Of a DNA stretch of 64,000 bases, positions 61,331 through 64,000 are shown in pieces. Source of the DNA: Riptortus pedestris (lineage: Eukaryota; Arthropoda; Insecta; Hemiptera; Alydidae). The notes beneath the pieces were generated by a model, which saw nothing but the letters and a program-made list of their open reading frames with translations, did not search any database and was not told the origin of the DNA. The position numbers were made by a program, and so were the translations under genes. The stretch spans positions 131,199,001 through 131,263,000 of the forward strand of contig CM032228.1 of the NCBI GenBank assembly GCA_019009955.1, given 5' to 3'. How positions within the stretch are numbered: position 1 is the first letter of the stretch; every line of letters begins with the position of its first letter.

Positions 61331-61822
61331 TTATGTATAATTGAACGGGTGTAAGAAAGAAGGGCTCATATATTTTATCAAAAATCATTTCTTGTAAAAG
61401 AGATATTTAAATTGCACTCAAAACGATGACCCAGGTTGTAATTCCAAAAATGAAGGTAGGACTGATTGAAGCAGTTGGATTTTATAATATCACTATTAAG
61501 GCTTTTTTAAATACGAAATTAAATTATAAGAACGCTCCTCAATTTTCTCATACCTTTCTTCTATGAAAATGATGCTCACTTTAAAAGTGGTCTCCCATTA
61601 TGGTATATTAATAAGAAGAAAGAGAAGTTTCTTTTATGTTATATTATTTTCAATATGTTTGAATTGGTCTCTACTTTTCCAAAATTTAATGTAAAGTATA
61701 CACATGCACGAATTCTGATAGGACAACCGTTCAGTTCTTAATAAAATAGTCGTTATTTCTTTAGATGTAATATATAAAACAGGATTTTAGTTCAGTCTGA
61801 ATCAAGGAGGTGTTTGTTGCAG
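61331..61822. other. Intron end upstream of exon 3
   Basis: A+T-rich, nothing recognised except the acceptor tract. Confidence 0.4.
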
Positions 61823-61938
61823 GGTTCAGGGAGTAACTCCCCTAACGGCAATGGACTACCAAGTGGAAAGAGCTCTCCGGGGACTTCGCCTACCTGTGAC
61901 GACGGAGGCCAACCTGGGGCCGAAGAAGCAACTGCAAA
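61823..61938 (+). CDS. Linker exon of the same membrane protein gene
   Basis: A pyrimidine-rich stretch ending TTTGTTGCAG precedes the exon, whose first codons GGT TCA GGG continue the phase-0 donor of the exon at 55888. It encodes a low-complexity Gly/Ser/Asn/Pro linker (GSGSNSPNGNGLPSGK, then SSPGTSPTCDDGGQPG and an acidic EEA), consistent with a disordered cytosolic linker. G+C is far above the flanking DNA. The 3' boundary is less certain: the best GT is CAAA|GTACCA, a weak donor. If it is skipped, the frame runs about 17 further codons and stops near 61987. Exons for any folded domain are not visible in the last 2 kb. Confidence 0.6.
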
Positions 61939-64000
61939 GTACCATTTTAATCTCAATATTTCTTTAATTAGAAAACCTTTTTTTAGATAATCCATGTTAA
62001 ACAAATAACGTATTTTAAATTAGTTTTTAAAATTTACTAGTAGGTTAATAAATTTATAATTATTTATATTCCCACGGATTCAGTTGAAGAGAAATATACC
62101 AACAGTGAAAATTAAAACTCACGAACAAATCAAGAGAATGTATGTATATACATATATATAAACATGTCTAACGAAATCAAACAAATAAAATGCACATTTA
62201 AAACTTTTTGAAAACTAATAAACATTGTCTATAGCTTTATTTATTTATGTTCAAGTGATTAGTTCTAAATGGCAATGCAATTGATTTTTAGAACGGGATA
62301 CAGCCAAATAATTAATAATTTAATTATATTTTTCTATTTGAGAATCAAAATTCTCTCAAATAAAAAAGAAAGACTTCATTATCATACAAATTTCCATGGA
62401 GGAGTATCGTAATTTTTTTAATAGTAAAACATTTTTATTAGCAGTGAATTGCTTTTTTAGTTGTTAACTGAAACGTTTGTACTGGTGTTGTTACAGCAGT
62501 CTCTTTTAAATCAGGAAATAAAATATTTTGCCAGTATGATTACCTTTATTTGTAAATCTTGTTAGTTTGCTTGCATATGATGATAATGAATACACCGGTA
62601 AAACGTTAGAAAGTAATAAGGTCAATTTATGCGGGAAGACAACAATTTTACTCCTGATTTTTGGAGTTCTGATTTTATTTTCTATGTTATTTCATTTTTA
62701 TGTCTTTGATACGCCAATTCGTGTAAGAAATTCTTACTTTATTTTGCAAAACAATAATTAGGGACAATGCATACATGCATATGTATTATCCGACCCATAA
62801 ACTTCAATAATTCATTTTTCTAAAACCATGTTTTAAACTCACATTTTCTTCACATCAAACTAAATGATTTTGCTTGATGTAAAATGTATTAGAAAAATTT
62901 AAAAAGTTTACATCCAGGCCAGATGTCTCCTTCGATAATTTAGAGCATCTCATAAGAGAGAAAACCTTGATGAAAAAACTTTTGTAAGTCATGAAGAAAA
63001 ACTTTTAACTGTTCATTAAAACCTTATCGTGAACTTGGGCATTAACCTTGGAAAGAAATATGTACAACTAAGAAGGAATCAATTTAAAAACTTCTTGGCC
63101 AATAAGCAGTTTAATAAATTATTGTATGAAGCAACGAGCGTCAGTTCACCATGACTTTGGAATAAAATTAACAAAGTTTTGTGGAGAAAATTTGACAAGA
63201 AGAATTATTAAAAAGATTAATTAAGAGCTGTCACAAAGGTGTGAATTAAATTCATCACAGAAAAGTTATTAAAAAAGAGATTAATAATAAGTAAGTCACA
63301 ACTTCCTTTGTGTCATTATATTTTTCATCTCATGGAAGTATTTAGTTCTCTATCAAATGAAATAGTCACTAAAATGATGTTGTATAACAATTAATTAGTG
63401 ATGCATACGTTCCACAATGTACGTTTAGCAAAATAATTCCTGTAATACGATTACCCAGCATTCTTCTGTAGGTCGTTCTACAGGATGCTTATTCCTGTAA
63501 TTGAACCATTACAATCAGTGTTTTCGTCTTTTTATTTGGATTGGAGTATTGACTAAATAGGCCTAAATTACACAGTCAATTCTCGACAAGACAGACTACT
63601 CATTTAAAAGGAATGCATTCACTAGAACAGTGTTGATTCTGATGCTCACAGTTCAGTTCAGATCAGATTTCCGTCTTAAAAACTCTGGAGAGGCAGTGAA
63701 ATTAGAGAACTTTAGCTGGTCATAGAAGAATAACTGCCTCTTCTACAGCATTTACTAAATAGCGACACTTCTAAGGTACCTACTCTCAACTAGTTTTGTC
63801 GATTAGAGTAAGGTAAACTAATGCATGCCCTAACATGGGGCAACATTCCCTTGAGACTACTGTATTTTAACGACTCTGGTGAAATTAATTTACTTGTTGA
63901 GGTTCTGAAATCATGCTGTCTTATGGCCAATACTTATTATCATCAGCTGTGGAGACATTCATTCCGGTAATAACCTTAGTACCATGCTCATACACAGTTC
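61939..64000. other. Sequence downstream of exon 3
   Basis: A plus-strand frame at 62567-62761 has a hydrophobic stretch (ILLLIFGVLILFSMLF) but no splice or start context and is probably chance. No C2-domain exon or known repeat was recognised, so the gene presumably continues to the right. Confidence 0.35.

Larger units (their letters stand above)
56112..61822 (+). other. Second intron of the membrane protein gene (inferred)
   Basis: This 5.7-kb interval starts GTAAGT and ends TTGTTGCAG; both flanking exons are phase 0 here. It holds a repeat fragment 32 bp inside the donor, a (CA)n tract, a jockey remnant, two tandem Helentron-like copies and an RTE-like remnant in antisense orientation. 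Confidence 0.6.

Noticed and set aside
62567..62761. 64-codon frame with a hydrophobic stretch as a further membrane exon
   Set aside because: There is no acceptor or donor in the right place, and A+T-rich DNA readily yields Leu/Ile/Phe runs.

Overview
This window looks like nuclear DNA from an animal with a large, repeat-rich genome. It is strongly A+T-rich and packed with (TA)n, (GT)n and (CT)n microsatellites. It carries decayed non-LTR retrotransposons of the I/LOA/R1-like, jockey and RTE-like types, piggyBac and Tc1/mariner remnants, a tRNA-derived SINE and consensus splice sites. An arthropod (crustacean or chelicerate) is my best guess, from the jockey element and the Helentron-like repeats; the species cannot be fixed from sequence alone. 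I see no bacterial genes, rRNA, tRNA gene or CRISPR array. Most open reading frames are chance ORFs in microsatellites or transposon debris.

The only host gene I can support runs left to right as three exons: 12592-12781, 55888-56111 and 61823-61938, separated by introns of about 43.1 kb and 5.7 kb. Exon phases agree. Exon 2 encodes one hydrophobic membrane segment, a Cys/Arg-rich juxtamembrane stretch and a Pro/Ser/Arg-rich cytosolic linker, which exon 3 continues as a Gly/Ser/Asn-rich linker. This layout resembles the N-terminal half of a synaptotagmin (C2 domains would lie to the right of the window), but the family assignment is tentative. Exon 1 can be read two ways: as coding in the joined frame, or as a 5' leader whose 36-codon upstream ORF ends in a TAATG overlap with a start codon created by splicing. 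A short open exon-like segment with its own stop (1371-1478) may be the last exon of an upstream gene, or its acceptor may be a recursive-splice site.

The introns and flanks are dominated by one repeat family, about 20 copies and fragments of a roughly 1-kb element. It has 12-bp subterminal inverted repeats, a small terminal hairpin, T-rich ends and its own internal (TA)n tract. This matches the known layout of non-autonomous Helentrons (HINE/DINE-1 type). Several copies sit head to tail, and one carries a 230-bp mariner-type MITE inside its (TA)n tract. Copies left of about 34 kb are nearly all in one orientation and those right of 36 kb nearly all in the other.

Other regions: 16.8-18.4 kb, 25.1 kb, 32.4 kb, 43.8 kb, 58.2 kb and 60.5 kb are LINE coding remnants; 42.7-43.1 kb is a piggyBac transposase remnant; 39.0-40.6 kb is a long CT/CA tract followed by a 28-bp minisatellite; 50.2-52.4 kb is a head-to-head pair of a second repeat family with internal ~295-bp tandem units.
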